A stretch of 64,000 bases of DNA from Rhizomys pruinosus (lineage: Eukaryota > Chordata > Mammalia > Rodentia > Spalacidae): assembly GCA_009823505.1 (NCBI GenBank), contig VZQC01012261.1, positions 1,865,369 through 1,929,368 of the forward strand, read 5' to 3'. Each line of letters begins with the position of its first letter. Position 1 is the first letter of the stretch. A program made the translations under genes and the position numbers. Below, one piece after another: positions 43,557 through 55,281 of the stretch. Under the pieces are notes generated by a model. It was not told the DNA's origin, did no database searches, and was given only the letters and a program-made list of their open reading frames with translations.

Positions 43557-44710
43557 TTTCCTTTTATGCCTGCAAACTATCCTAGTTATATCCCCAACCT
43601 GGGAGATATTTTTAAGAAAAATTCTGGTGTTGGCTGTTGTTGAACTATATGCAGTAATATAAATTCATTCAAAAAAATAAAAAATAAATTAATTCACCAA
43701 CATACATATCAAGCATGAGCCTGTGACTATGAAATGGGCAGGGAGAGGAAGCACCTCTTAACATTCAAAGACAGAAACACTTCCTGTCATCTTCCAGAGC
43801 CTGTGCACAGATGTTCCTTGTCAACTCTCACTGAGGACATAACCAATGGAACATCTGGATTGCCAGAGAGGTTTCATTCATTTGCAGATCTTTTTCTTCA
43901 GCTTGGGGCCTTATGTCTCATTTCTAAATGAGGATTAAAATCCAAGTTCTTGTCTACAAAACCAGTTATGGTCTCTCCTAACCCAGGGAATAAATAAGAA
44001 TTTTTCATTCTGGTTTTCCATTGTCTCTGGTTCTAGAAGCAGAGGACTTCTTTCTTGCAAAACTATTTCTTTAAATAGTCTTTGTTTTGTTTATAATTTC
44101 TGAGTGTTTGCAGGAAGATTTGAGGTTCTGCAATTTTACATATTTTTAAGACAGGCCTGATGTGATAAAGGAGGCACTGATAGGCCATTGTGTGAATCTA
44201 TGAAGGTGAAGCCTGGTTGGCAGTGGAGACCCCAAGAAGACATTCGAGATGCCAGAGCTGTGAGATATTTGCCAAGGACAACTGTATACAGGGAGTGGTA
44301 CCAGCCTAAGAAAGAGATGTATGTCACACACAAAACTGGAAGAGCTGAGCTATCTAAGCCCTTTGAAAGTAAAGTCTCAGAAGTCTCACATGGAGCTACT
44401 GAACTTGGTGTTTGACCTGCCGGTTTTCGGTCTTGTTTTGGTCCTATATTTCCTCACTATGCCTCTATTCCTCCCTTTTGGAATGGGAATGTGTATTCAG
44501 TTCCACTGTAGTTGGGAGTATGTAATTTGTCTTTTGATTTTACAGGAGCTTACAGTTAAGAGATTGGCCTAGGTCTCAGAAGAGACTTTGGACTACATAG
44601 ACTTTTGAATAGTATTGAAACTGGTAAAGACTATGGGGACTTTTAAGGTTGGACTAAAGGCATTTTGCATTTCTTATGTTCATGAGCCTATGGGGGCCAG
44701 GGAGTGGAAT
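43557..44710. other. No gene called
   Basis: The region from about 44140 to 44700 may be the 5' part of the adjoining rodent repeat. Nothing coding is supported. Confidence 0.35.
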
Positions 44711-45470
44711 GAGGTGGTTTGAATGAGAATGTCCCCCATAGGCTTCAAGTATTCAGACATTTTGTCCCCAGTTGGTGGCACTGTTTTAGGAGCTCTTACA
44801 AGGTGTGGCCATGCTGGAGGAAGTATATCACTGGGGGTGGGTTTAGAGAGTACAAGAAGCCTTGCCAGCCTCCAGTTGCTCTCTCTTTGCTTCCTGTACT
44901 CATTAGAAGATGTGAACCTCAGCTTTCTGCTCCAGCTCCTGCCACCATGCCTCCCACCACAATGGACTCTAATTCCCTGGAACCATCAATTGTAAGCTCA
45001 AATACTCTTCCTTTTTTTTTTTTTTTTTTGAGACAGGGTCTCCCTGTAGCTCTGGCTGTCCTGGAACTCACTCTGTAGACCAGGCTGGCCTCAGACTCAC
45101 AGAGATCCGCATGCCCCTGCCTCCTAAGTGCTAGGATTAAAGGCATGCGCCACCACACCTGGCATTTATTTATATCTGTATGTGTATCAATGTACTGTCT
45201 GCATGCAAGTTTGTGCACCCATGTCGTGCAATGCCGTGGAGGTCAGAAGAGGGTGTCGGATTCCCCTGGAACTGGAGTTATCCTGGAACTGGAGTCTCAG
45301 ATGGTTCTCGGCCGCCATGTGGGTGCTGGGGATCGAAGCCGGGTCCTCTGTAAGAGCGGTCGGCGCTCTTAACCGCTAGGCCATCTCTCCAGCCCTCAAA
45401 TACTCTTGCTTTTATAAGTTCCCTTGGTCATGGTGGTTTTATCACAGCAGCAGAAAAGTGACTAATACAC
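44711..45470 (+). repeat. GGTTTGAATG-family rodent repeat, split by a composite SINE
   Basis: GGTGGTTTGAATGAGAATGTCCCCC start, ATCACTGGGGGTGGG, TTATCACAGCAGCAGAAAAGTGACTAATACAC end. Confidence 0.75.
45010..45394 (-). mobile_element. Chimeric B2-B1 SINE
   Basis: On the minus strand a complete B2 (45394 to about 45165, with the internal duplication and a short A-rich tail) is followed directly by a complete B1 (about 45164-45025) and poly-A. A single target duplication CTCAAATACTCTT flanks both (44997-45009 and 45395-45407). A B1 inserted into a B2 tail would have left its own duplication and residual B2 tail; neither is seen. Confidence 0.82.
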
Positions 45471-45590
45471 ATGACTATTGGAGTAGGTATATTCACTGAG
45501 TGTGTACAGTGAACTTCAGTTCCCAACTATGACAAGCTGAAATTTGCTCTCCTTTCTCTGAAGCACTCCATTTTTAAGACACCAAACTGA

Positions 45591-45799
45591 AGCTGGAGAG
45601 ATGGCTCATCTCTAAAGCACTGGCTGCTCTTGCAGAGAACCCAGGTTCAGTTTCCAGCAGCCACACAGCAGGTAACAACCATCCTTAGCTCCAGTTCTAA
45701 GAGATCGCATGCAGTCTTCTGGCCTCCATGGGCACTGCACTCATGTGGTGCACATACATAACTATAGGCAAAAATTCATTCACACAGAAATAAATAAAT
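45591..45799 (+). mobile_element. B2 SINE, diverged
   Basis: GAAGCTGGAGAGATGGCTCATC to AGAAATAAATAAATC. Part of the head is altered. Confidence 0.88.
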
Positions 45800-46100
45800 C
45801 AAGCTCCTCCCTCTACCTACAGCGAGCTTGCTCTGCTCTTGACCTGTTAATGTAAATTTTAGCTCACCTTCAACCTGCAGAGCACATTTGCCAGGAGAAG
45901 CCCTTCCTTTGAGCCTCTGTGACTCCATGGACCCTGGTTCTAAATCACAATGAATGTCTCTTTCATGTCTCCCTGCTATAACATCCTTGGGGTCTGGGAC
46001 CATGATTTTCTTCCTGAATTGCCATAGTATGTAACACAGCAGGTCTCTGAGATATGAAATCACTAAATAAATATTCCATCATTATTGCTTTTTTTTAATA

Positions 46101-46264
46101 CAGGGGAGTGCACAAACATGGTCCCCCACTACCACAAATTATGCAGTCGAGTTTCCCACATTTGGGGAAATCGCAGGGATCAGCACATCTGGAGTGCAAT
46201 GGATGAGCCTCACCCTGGGAAAACCACCTTCGTGATCTTGGTATCTCCCCTGCCAGGTAAGTAT
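46101..46264 (-). pseudogene. U1 snRNA retropseudogene, full length
   Basis: The minus strand reads as spliceosomal U1 RNA over exactly 164 bases, the length of mammalian U1. The 5' end ATACTTACCTG, which pairs with 5' splice sites, is intact. So are the CGATTTCCCCAAATGTGGG stem region and the Sm site AATTTGTGG (46132-46140). Changes are mainly CpG decay, especially in the last stem-loop. ATCATTATTGCTTTTT is present at both ends (46078-46093 and 46263-46278) with a short A tail, so it was inserted by L1-type retrotransposition. No U1 promoter elements lie upstream: a B1 starts 30 bases away. It is therefore almost certainly untranscribed as U1. Confidence 0.93.
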
Positions 46265-46294
46265 CATTATTGCTTTTTAAGAGTATAGCAATGC

Positions 46295-46445
46295 AGCCAG
46301 GCGTGGTGGAGCATGCCTTTAATCCTAGCACTTGGGAGGTAGAGGCAGGCAGATCTTTGTGAGTTCAAGGCCAGCCTGGTCTACAGAGCGAGTTCCAGGC
46401 CAGCTGGAGCTACAGGGAGACCATGTCTTGAAAAAAAAAAAAAAA
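46295..46445 (+). mobile_element. B1 SINE
   Basis: AGCCAGGCGTGGTGGAGC to GACCATGTCTTG plus poly-A. Target duplication AGTATAGCAATGC at 46282-46294 and 46446-46458. Confidence 0.96.
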
Positions 46446-46587
46446 AGTATAGCAATGCCCCCTTCACCAGACACAGGAAAACTAACAATTTCCTAGAAAC
46501 TATCTATACAGGGTCTCAAAATTATTTTGTCACAACACACTGTGCAACTTGGATAGTTTGGGATTTTATTGTTGTTGTTGTTGTCAT

Positions 46588-46756
46588 TTTTTAAGACAGG
46601 TTCTCCTTGTAGCCTCTGCTGGTGGCCTAGAAGTCACTGTGTAGACCAGGCTGGCCTCAGTCTCAGAGATCCACCTGCCTCTGCCTCTCAAGTGCTGGGA
46701 TTAAAGGCATACACTGCCACACACTGGGATTAAAGGCATACACTGCCACACACCTG
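46588..46756 (-). mobile_element. B1 SINE with duplicated 5' end
   Basis: TTTTTTAAGACAGGTTCTCC to GCATACACTGCCACACAC. The 5' segment CTGGGATTAAAGGCATACAC is repeated in tandem (period about 29). (GTT)n precedes it. Confidence 0.88.
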
Positions 46757-48001
46757 TTATGACCTTGGTTTTTTTTTTTTTAATATTGACTTCTCTTATT
46801 CCTTTCAAGGAAAGGGAACATGTTTAATTCTGCTAGTCTTGGCTATAATAATCCTTTGTTCCTTTGCCTTACACCAGCCTAAACTTTAGACTAAAGTTGG
46901 CCCCTGTCTGTGATCCATTCTCCCACATGCTCAGCTCTAATGGAAAGAAAGGAAGCAGGTGTTTCAGGTCTAGCATGGCTCCAACCAAGAAGCAGAGCAA
47001 TCTCCCAGTCTTCCCTCCCACCTCCAAAGTCAAGGGCCTTCGGAAGCTTCTTGATCGGTGGAACCCTGTGCTTCTGAGATAATGCTCTTCCCTCTTGAAG
47101 TTTGCTATCCTGATGAAAAGGTTAGGGATGAACTGATCTCTTTAGTGTAAGTGTGTAATTATTTTTGCAGCCAACTGAGACAAGTTCACATGGGAAATAG
47201 GAGCAGATGTTGCTCAAAACAGAATTGAGTTTGGCAGATGTAGAAGCCGAGTGGGGAGAAAACCTCTTCCCTAGCTGGATAATTGCAAACAGCTGCTGGC
47301 CTGCATCAAGTTCCACCCAGTGGGAAGGAATGGCCATGCTCTGCTGGCCCTACCTCTTCTCAGAGGCAGAAGAGAAGGAAACTGAGGCTGGAGAGGAGGC
47401 AGGACCAGAACAATTATCTCCCTCTTTCATCCCTGATTTCTTCTGAAAAAGTTCAGAAAGCATGCATAGCCTAAGAGTTGTTCACTTTTGATTTTTCTAT
47501 ACAGTGAGTACAAACTGCAAGAAGGCATTGCCAAAACTGTTTAAACTATCAGGAAGCCACTGAGCTCCACTAAGTCATAAGTGATTGACATCCTCAAAGA
47601 GTGAAATGATGAGTACTAAACTCAAAGCCCTCAATACTGCATATGAAGTACTTAGTACTAGAAACAGATCTTGAGTGCTGCACAAGTACCAAGCAGGCTT
47701 TCCACAGCTCCAGAGATCACTGACCTCCACAGGGAAGGAGAGCAAAAAGCTCACCTGAAAACTGCTCCAGCACTAACAGAATATCCCTCAATGCTGGAAA
47801 AATTGTCAGTTGCCTCTACATTCAGAAAACATTCTGTATATGATTCTACTACTCATAGTCTATGGCCTCCATATGCCAATAGTGTCTGTAATTTATTTCA
47901 TGCTCCTGATGTATTCCAAAAAGAGTTCTTTTCCTCTTAGTTTCCCCAGACACTGCCCTCTCAGAAGAAAGAACAGCCTCAGTAACAGCCTTCAACAAGA
48001 A

Positions 48002-48036
<35 letters not shown>

Positions 48037-49706
48037 CTCCTCCTCCTCCTCTCCCCCACCACCACCACAAAACCTTCCTATCTGGCCCTGAGCACAATTA
48101 CTCTGTCCTCCTCTGGCTTCCCAAAACATTTAAGAAGCAGCATGCTAAGCATTCAAAGAGACGTTGTCCTCCACTGTTTGTTTCCCCACCCGACTGTGAT
48201 CCAGGTTGAAGGGACTGAGTCACCACCCCATGTATCACCCTGGAGCCCAGCACATCACCCAGGATATTCATGGCGCTCCTCAACAGGAGGTGTGCGATGA
48301 AGGAATAGGAGTACCCAGGAGTCACTGTCTTTGCCTTCCACCCAGTCTCCAAGATTTCCTCCCAGTCTTAAGCTTCCTCTACATTCTAAAACTGTCCTCT
48401 CAAAATCCTAACACAGGCAATGTTCTGGAGGGAGACTGACCATAAGCAAAGATCTAGGGTATTAGTGACCTTTTCAGGATTGGTGATGACCTCACTTCTC
48501 TGGAAATTTCAGAAATTGCTTGCACAGGTGACAAGACCATTTGTGCTCCTTTCTGCTCTGAACATTTTTAGCTCACAGAGCTCTGTGCCCTTCAGCCTAC
48601 TCTGACATCAAATTCAGTGGTTCTAGAAATTCTTTAAAAGCTAACTCTGGAACAAGTAAGCCCTCCCAACAGAGGAGAGCAACTGTTTCACATAAGAACT
48701 CAGGAAAATTAAAAGCATTTAATGGCTTTTTTCTTCTTCCTTGAAAACAAGAACACATTTCCACAACTTGGATGTATCTACGTTATTAACTTGAAGGCCA
48801 TCTGGGAAGAAATCACCACCGTTTTTCTGCCACACCTACCTACTCACAGAGCTCATATCTGGGCATATTTGAGGAATGACGCCATAGATTTAACCTTCTG
48901 ATATCCCTGCTTTTCCTGCTACAGCAGTGTGGGCAGTGGACAGCCTGAGCTTGGGGCTGCTCAGCAGGCTCAGGACAAGTTTTTCAATCTCAACCAGCTT
49001 CAGTTTGGCTCTGACACTGGTCAGCCCTGGTCTGTGTATTCTAGTTACTGTTAACCCTTTGTATAACACTAGCATGGGACCCTGGAGTTCTGCTGAAAAG
49101 CAAAGTCTGTAGTCATTTTGGTAGCCTGTTGTACACACCATTGAGAACAACAAATGAAATGTGCTTATTTCTGGCCACAATGTTTACAACTTTGTCTTGT
49201 GGAGGGGACCTTTTTATTTCTAAGAGCAGAAGCCTCTGTCACTTGCTCACTTTTTCCTTTTTTAATTGTCCAAGATTCCAGCCCAGGGGATGGTTACCAC
49301 CCACAGAAGGCAGTCTCCCCAGCTCAACTTAACTTAATCAAGATAATCCCCACCCACATGCCCAGACACCTATATTCCAGTTAGTTCTATTGAGTTAGAT
49401 TAGTCATCACAAGGTCCCTAAGTGGGGAGGAACTTCTCTACTAATGATGGCTGTTTGCTGTCTCCCCAGTGCTGATGATAGAACACGCTGTCCAAGGCCT
49501 GAGGAGTCTAGAATTAATGATGGCTTCTTCGTACATAAAAAGGTCAGAAGAAAAGAAGGAGGTCATACTGATCCTGTGACTATAACTGTTAATGATAGTT
49601 TTATCTGTCAGTGAACTGGGACCATGACATCGTGGGTATCTCTTCTTGGGCTCCCAATGCTAAGCAGCTTTTCTCATAAACAGAAGCTTATAAAGCCCAA
49701 AAGCTT
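46757..49706. other. Longest low-repeat stretch; no gene called
   Basis: No SINE or L1 in nearly 3 kb, only a CCT microsatellite at 48002. Open frames of up to about 95 codons lie on both strands without recognisable domains. Confidence 0.45.
48002..48068. repeat. (CCT)n(CCA)n microsatellite
   Basis: Trinucleotide run giving poly-Ser, poly-Gly and similar artefact frames. Confidence 0.95.
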
Positions 49707-49858
49707 TCTTTTTTTGGTCTTTTTGAGACAGGGTCTCCCTGTAGCCCCAGCTGTCCTGGAACTCACTCTGTAGACCAGGCTGGCCTTGAACTCACAAAGA
49801 TCCGCCTGCCTCTGCCTCCCAAGTGCTAGGATTAAAGGCGTGCGCCACCACGCCCGGC
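49707..49858 (-). mobile_element. B1 SINE
   Basis: TTTTTGGTCTTTTTGAGACAGGG to GCGTGCGCCACCACGCCCGGC. CpG-rich and apparently young; CCAAAAGCT repeated at both sides. Confidence 0.96.
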
Positions 49859-50033
49859 AGCCAAAAGCTGTCTTTACTATTTATTTTTACAGGACCAAAA
49901 CTGGTCAAAAGAACAGGATGTGAGTGGTACCTCTGGCCCTGCATAGAGACATGGCATTCTGAGCTGCCAAAAGATCCTAAGATGATTACCTAGATTGAGC
50001 CTTTCTAACAAACGGAAAACACATGCATTGTCC

Positions 50034-50250
50034 AAGGAGCTAGAGAGATGTCTTAGTGATTAAGACCACTGACTTCTCTTGCAGAGGACCTGAGTTCAAT
50101 TCCCAGCACCCACATGGCAGCTAACAACTGTCCAAAATTCCAGCTCCAGGGGATCCAATGCCTTCTTCTGACCTCTGTAGGCATTGCACAACATAGCTGT
50201 ATTTGCACACATGCAGGCAATATACTCAAACACATAAAAAATAATAACTA
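50034..50250 (+). mobile_element. B2 SINE
   Basis: CAAGGAGCTAGAGAGATGTCTTAG to CACATAAAAAATAATAAC. Confidence 0.9.
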
Positions 50251-50399
50251 AAAAGAGAGGATTTCATTTAATAAAGATAAAAGAGTTAATCCAAACGGAT
50301 CTGTCAATCACCTGGGAAGGAAAATGCCCCTCAGGAAAGTTGTCTATTCTAAGGACTTTGAGAAATAGTATAAAGTCTACCTAAAAATGCAGATTAGTA

Positions 50400-50516
50400 C
50401 AATGGTCTCTCTGGTCATTGGCCATTCTTACCCTGAGAGCGTTTTCCTCTGAATGGCCTCTTGGGCCACTGCCCATTCTTACCCTATGAGAATATTTTTC
50501 CCACAGTGATCTCTCT
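50400..50516. repeat. Two-copy imperfect tandem repeat
   Basis: CATTGGCCATTCTTACCCTGAGAG and CCACTGCCCATTCTTACCCTATGAG recur about 58 bases apart with similar flanks. Confidence 0.6.
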
Positions 50517-50699
50517 GTGCTCAACCTGAGTGTTTCCGTGCACTTGGTACCTTGGCTACCACCCAGTCTCATCCCTTTCAAGTGGAGCAATTTTCCTCTA
50601 ACAAACTCCATCTATCATCTACACCTCACTGTGAGACTTATCTAATGTTTCGTTTGGTTGGTTTTTGGTTTGGTTTGGAGGTTGGGGTTTTCATTTTGG

Positions 50700-50827
50700 T
50701 TTGGTTTGGTTTGGTTTCTTTGAGACAGGTCTCCCTGCAGCACCAGCTACTGGAACTTGCTATGTAGACCAGGCTGGCCTCTGCCTCCCAAGTGTTGGGA
50801 TTAAAGGCATGTGCCACTAAGCAAGGC
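50700..50827 (-). mobile_element. B1 SINE, internally deleted
   Basis: (GGTTT)n then CTTTGAGACAGGTCTCCCTGC, ACCAGGCTGGCCTCTGCCTCCC (body deleted) and GTGTTGGGATTAAAGGC. Confidence 0.85.
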
Positions 50828-52214
50828 CTGATCTGATTTTTTTTTTCACAGAGATCAAAAGGACAGGTAACTAAGACCAGAATGAAATGCTCATAACACT
50901 TCTCTAAATACCAATGAGCAGCGTGAATACTGGGAATATCCTTTTCTACCATCCGCAATGTCTTCCACACTTTGATGAAGATAGGCATTTAATTTGGAGT
51001 CATAAAATGTTACTCTCCCTGCCATTTCCATCTCACTGGGATCTTCTAGAAAGCTTCTGCCTCTGCTCCTACCTCTAGCCATCCCTGCAGGGCACTCCTG
51101 TGATCTCTAGTTCACCCAGGTACAGCTAGAAGCCTAAGCTAGAGCAGAGGTGAAATCGCTGCTGCCCTGGGGCACCAACTGCTTCCCAGAGACCTGCCTG
51201 CCCAGGTTCCGGAAGAATATTTAATGATCAAAAAGGAATTATCTCTCCACTTTGCCATAATTATTAACCTTCCAGGCTTGTGTCTGTGTTAAGTGCTCAA
51301 TACACATTTCTGGCTCGGGCTGCAACTACTGGATTCTTGAAAGAGAAAATAAATCAGGTTGTTCCCATAGCTGCCCTGATTAGCAGCATATATGGCTAAT
51401 TAGCACAGGGGTCAGCCAGAGCCAAAGGCAAGAGCAATTGGAATGTAGATCTGAACATTTCACAAAGGGGCTGAGGGTCTCCTGCCCTCTCTACAGCATG
51501 GTCCTTGGAGCTGTGACCTTCCAGGTATTAAGTCAATGTCACCAGCAATTTGAGTTACACTCTACAGAATGTGACAAGGACCTTGTGAATCAACAGTTTA
51601 GCAGGGCAATGACGGAGATTGGTCATCAGAGTGATCCCATCCCGAGCTTCCAGGTGAGCCGAGCACGATGAGAGGAAGCCAGGCGTTCTCCTCCTGTACC
51701 CTGTAGTGTGTGAGTATAACCCTGCTGCACACAGAGGCTCTAAGGAAGTTTCCATGGCTGTGGCCAAGGTCCCCACTGGCAGCAGTGGAGTAGCTCTGCC
51801 CTTGAAGGCAGACACTGTCTCTTCTGTGTATTTTGACCTCCTGCACTCGGCTCCGTGCCCACACACTGACACTCCACCCATATCACTGAATTCATTCCCA
51901 CGCCGGGTGGTTCCCAGGGACTCACACTCTCCTGCTTTAGGCCAACAGCTGATGCCTTTTTTATTCTAAACCACTCTGTCCTTCCCTCTGTGGTGCTTCC
52001 ATGCCCTGAAGAAATAACAATTATGAGATAGAGTTGCACCTTGCAATTTAATTGGGAAGACAAGGATAAACCACCACAGTGTCAGAGTGTGGAAGACACA
52101 AAGCCATGTATAATGAATCACTGAACATGACCAGTCATCTGCCTGTGAGAATCAAATGAAGCTAGGCCAGAACCAAGAGTCTCAGTTTGCTCATGCTTTC
52201 AGAGTTTGGCACAG
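50828..52214. other. Unique stretch; possible conserved non-coding core 51200-51440
   Basis: AT-rich, homeodomain-like words (CCATAATTATTAACC, GGCTAATTAGCAC) cluster between 51200 and 51440 in repeat-free sequence. Conservation cannot be judged from one sequence. No gene seen. Confidence 0.35.
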
Positions 52215-52400
52215 GCTTGTGACAGTGACTTACTTTGTATTCATTGTTTATTCATGCTCTCTTCTGCTGGAGTGTAAAATTCCTACAAGCAAGGACGGTG
52301 TCTGTTCATTGCTCAACTTCAGACCCTTAGTACAGAGCCTGGCACATGGTAGATGCTCAGATGAGATCTGTGACTGGTTGACCCTGACAGAGCTTGAGCT
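52215..52400 (+). repeat. L2 LINE 3' end fragment
   Basis: CTGGAGTGTAAAATTCCTACAAGCAAGGACGGTGTC then AGAGCCTGGCACATGGTAGATGCTCA is the familiar L2 3' end. Confidence 0.75.
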
Positions 52401-52558
52401 GAGCTCTGATAACGTATAAAATTTAGAAGACAGATACTGGGAAAGGCAGGTTCCCTCACATGAGATGCCAGTGATAGCAGAAACCTAACCATAAGGGGCA
52501 CCCAGGAGAGCGGTGAGGAGCGCTGCAGTGAGGTAAAAGGTAAAGAGGGCTGAGTGAG

Positions 52559-52865
52559 ACTTTCATCTCTGTCACAAAGAACCCAAGCAAACAAGGCAGG
52601 AAGGGTTATTCTGGCTCATGGTGTCTGAGATTTCAGCCTATCATAGTGGGAAGAGTGTGACAGAGCACAGCAGTCGCATCGTGGCAGCCGGGGGGGGGGG
52701 CAGGGAGCACGTGATGGCGACGAGCAGGCTCTTTCCTTCTCCCCTTTATTCCATCTGGTCCCAGCCTATGGGATGGTGCTGCACGCACATTCAAGGTGTG
52801 TGTTTCTCTAATCTCCCAGACACTTCTCAATCCAATCAAGTTGACAATCAAATTTAACTATCACA
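52559..52865 (+). repeat. Rodent repeat ending TCAAGTTGACA
   Basis: GGTTATTCTGGCTCATGG, CATCGTGGCAGCCGGGG, CTTCTCAATCCAATCAAGTTGACAATC. Related in its end to 39690-39970. Confidence 0.55.
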
Positions 52866-53494
52866 AAAGGGGAAAGGGTATCAAAGGTCAGATCTGGAAG
52901 GACCTCAGAGACAGGTCAATTGATGGAGAAGGAGAAGAAAATAGCCACTGAATGTTTGCTAATTGAATTTCCTAGAGAAAGTCATTTGATTGATTGATTG
53001 ATTCATTCATTCATTCATTTGGCATTTTGATTGGGAGAGGAAGCCTGTGGAAACAGAGGATCCAGCAGATGTGGGCCTGGGAAATTGGGCAGAATTCTCA
53101 AGCCTGGTAAGGATCTCAGCAGCAGGCTACTTGGGAAGGAAGTGGGCACATCACTAGACTAGGAACAGGCCTTGAAACTAAAGAAAATGAAAGAAAGGGA
53201 GAAGGAGAAAGAGCTCCTAGATGTTGGGGCTGAGAGTGAGGTGCTAGCAGCTCTGACTACAAAGCATCAGCTCCACACTTGCACCCCCCCATCACCAACT
53301 AGCTCCTTTTTTCACTCACAAACTTAGTTTCTTTAACAGAAACATAGGGGTCTTGATCTTGAAGCTGACCCCAAGAAAAGATACAAAAATACTGCCTACC
53401 TATCAAAGAAATGGAGTTACCTGAGAAGAACCCTGCCAGGCCCAGAATGGAGGAGGATCCTATATCCCACAAACCCAATTCTGTTTATTGCTAT
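52866..53494. other. No gene; (TTGA)n(TTCA)n at 52988-53021
   Basis: Two tetranucleotide runs abut at 53005. The rest is unassigned. Confidence 0.45.
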
Positions 53495-53948
53495 TATTGT
53501 TGTGGTTATTATCATGATTACCGGTATTAGATTTCAGTATAGCATTTCAAACAAAATTTGTTTTGGTCAGACTTCTTTTCCTCTTCTCCTCACCCCTGCC
53601 CCTCCTTGTTCCCTTCCATCGTCGTGTCCTCTCTGCTTTCATGCCACATATGTCATTTGCCCTCCCAGCCTTCCTCAGCATCTCCTTTTCCCTTCTCCTG
53701 GCTGCCTTTCTAGTTTCATGGCCTATGCCCACACTGACACTCGTTTATATGCATACATATAAGTGTTAAAAGTTAGGATCTGCATGAGAGAAAACGTGAG
53801 ATTAGCCTTTCTGACTCTGAGTCACCTTGCTTAATATAATACTTTCCAGATTATCCCTTTTCCTACAAATTCCATGATTTCTTTTTTTAAAGATTATGAT
53901 TATTCTTTTATTTTATGTGTATGAGTATTTTACCTGACTGCATGTATG

Positions 53949-53982
<34 letters not shown>

Positions 53983-54310
53983 TACCATATGTGTGCCTGG
54001 TAATCACAGAGTCCAGAAGAGGCCATCAGATCCCTGAGAACTGGAGTTACAGGTGATTGTTAGCTGCCATGTGGGTGCTGGAAACTGAACTCGAGTCCTC
54101 TGCAAGAGTAGTCAGTGTTCTTAACTGCTGAGCCATCCCTCTAGCCCATGGTTTCATTTTTCTTTACAGCTGAATAAAATTTCATTGTGTATATATACTA
54201 CATTTTCATTATCCATACATCTGTTAATGGACATCTACTCTGGTTTTATTCCCTGGCTATTATGAACAGATCAGTAATGAACATGGATGTGCAAGTATCT
54301 CTGTGGTGGG
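53495..54310 (-). mobile_element. Old L1 3' end, antisense, split by a B2
   Basis: Left part resembles 10656-11075 (GGATCTGCATGAGAG, CCTTGCTTAATATAATACTTTCCAG). Right part encodes the ORF2 C-terminal end in antisense (ATTGTGTATATATACTACATTTTC, CTGTTAATGGACATCTAC). Confidence 0.65.
53884..54146 (-). mobile_element. B2 SINE with (ATGT)n expansion
   Basis: TTTTATGTGTATGAGTATTTTACCTG, ATGT microsatellite at about 53940-53983, GTGGGTGCTGGAAACTGAACTCG, ending GAGCCATCCCTCTAGCCC. CATGATTTC / CATGGTTTC flank it. Confidence 0.9.
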
Positions 54311-55177
54311 TTATGAGTCCTTAAATAAACCCAATTCTTTTAGCTTTCAAGATGAGGGATCTTCCTAACCTTATGTTCTTCTGCCCAGATGTAAATAAAA
54401 TAATCTGGGACCCAAGTCATCTTCCCCCAGGAAAAGTCTAACTAGCCTATCTGACAGTAAAACTCAAATATGTCCTAGCCTTTGTCTCAGGCTTTCTATG
54501 AACTGTAATATGGCCATAGTCACTGTGGAGAGGAAATTGGACTTTTTTCTTCTCTACCAAACAATAAAAAAATCAATTTTCCTTGATCAATTTCTATTTC
54601 CTAACTTCTTTTAAAATAGAGTGAATCAAAAAAAAAAAAAAAACGAGTAAATCTTTGTGGTATGTTTACACCACAGGACAGGAAGTACTTTGGGGTATTC
54701 AATAGTGGGAGTAGGCGAGGGAAACCAACAGTCTTGAGATCCGAGCAACAAGAGCCATTAGGTATGCATTGGTCATCTATAGCTGTGTAACAAATTATCC
54801 TAAAATCCTATGGCTTAAAGCAAAAGCCACTTCGCTTCTCATGATTTCTGCAGGTCAGGAATTGGACATAGCTGAGTGCATCCTGATTTGGTCGGCAGCA
54901 CTGTGCCATCATCTAACGGCTCTGCTAGGAATGAGTCTGCTCCATGCTCCCTCTATGCTTACCAAGCAGTTTCTTATGCTGTTGGGATGAGGCTAGTCTC
55001 AGTTTCTTGTAGGTCTCTGCAGCATCCCATGGCATTTTAGGTTATTCAGTACAGCATGTGCTAGCAAGGTGTAAATCACAATCATTTGTAACCCGACCAT
55101 GGACAAGACATTCCTCAATGTTGCACTATTACATTTCTTAGAAGCAAGTTACTAAAGGAGGAAGCAATCATATGGCG
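54311..55177. other. Unassigned, partly ancient mammalian repeat from about 54750
   Basis: TCATCTATAGCTGTGTAACAAATTATCC and GATTTCTGCAGGTCAGGAATTGGACATAGC are words of an old repeat shared with other mammals. An A-run lies at 54630-54643. Confidence 0.4.
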
Positions 55178-55281
55178 TGTTATGGTTCAGATCTTAAACA
55201 TCCCATAGAGGTCCATATTCTCAAGGCTTGGCCACAGCCTATAGCACTAAGGGAGACAGGAGCACCTTTAAGATGTGGGAT

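Noticed and set aside
46104..46256. Perfect-looking internal coding exon of 51 codons
   Set aside because: It is the antisense of a U1 snRNA retrocopy; acceptor tract and donor come from the target site and the U1 5' end.
47849..48097. Gly/Arg-rich RNA-binding protein on the minus strand
   Set aside because: Translation of the (CCT)n microsatellite.
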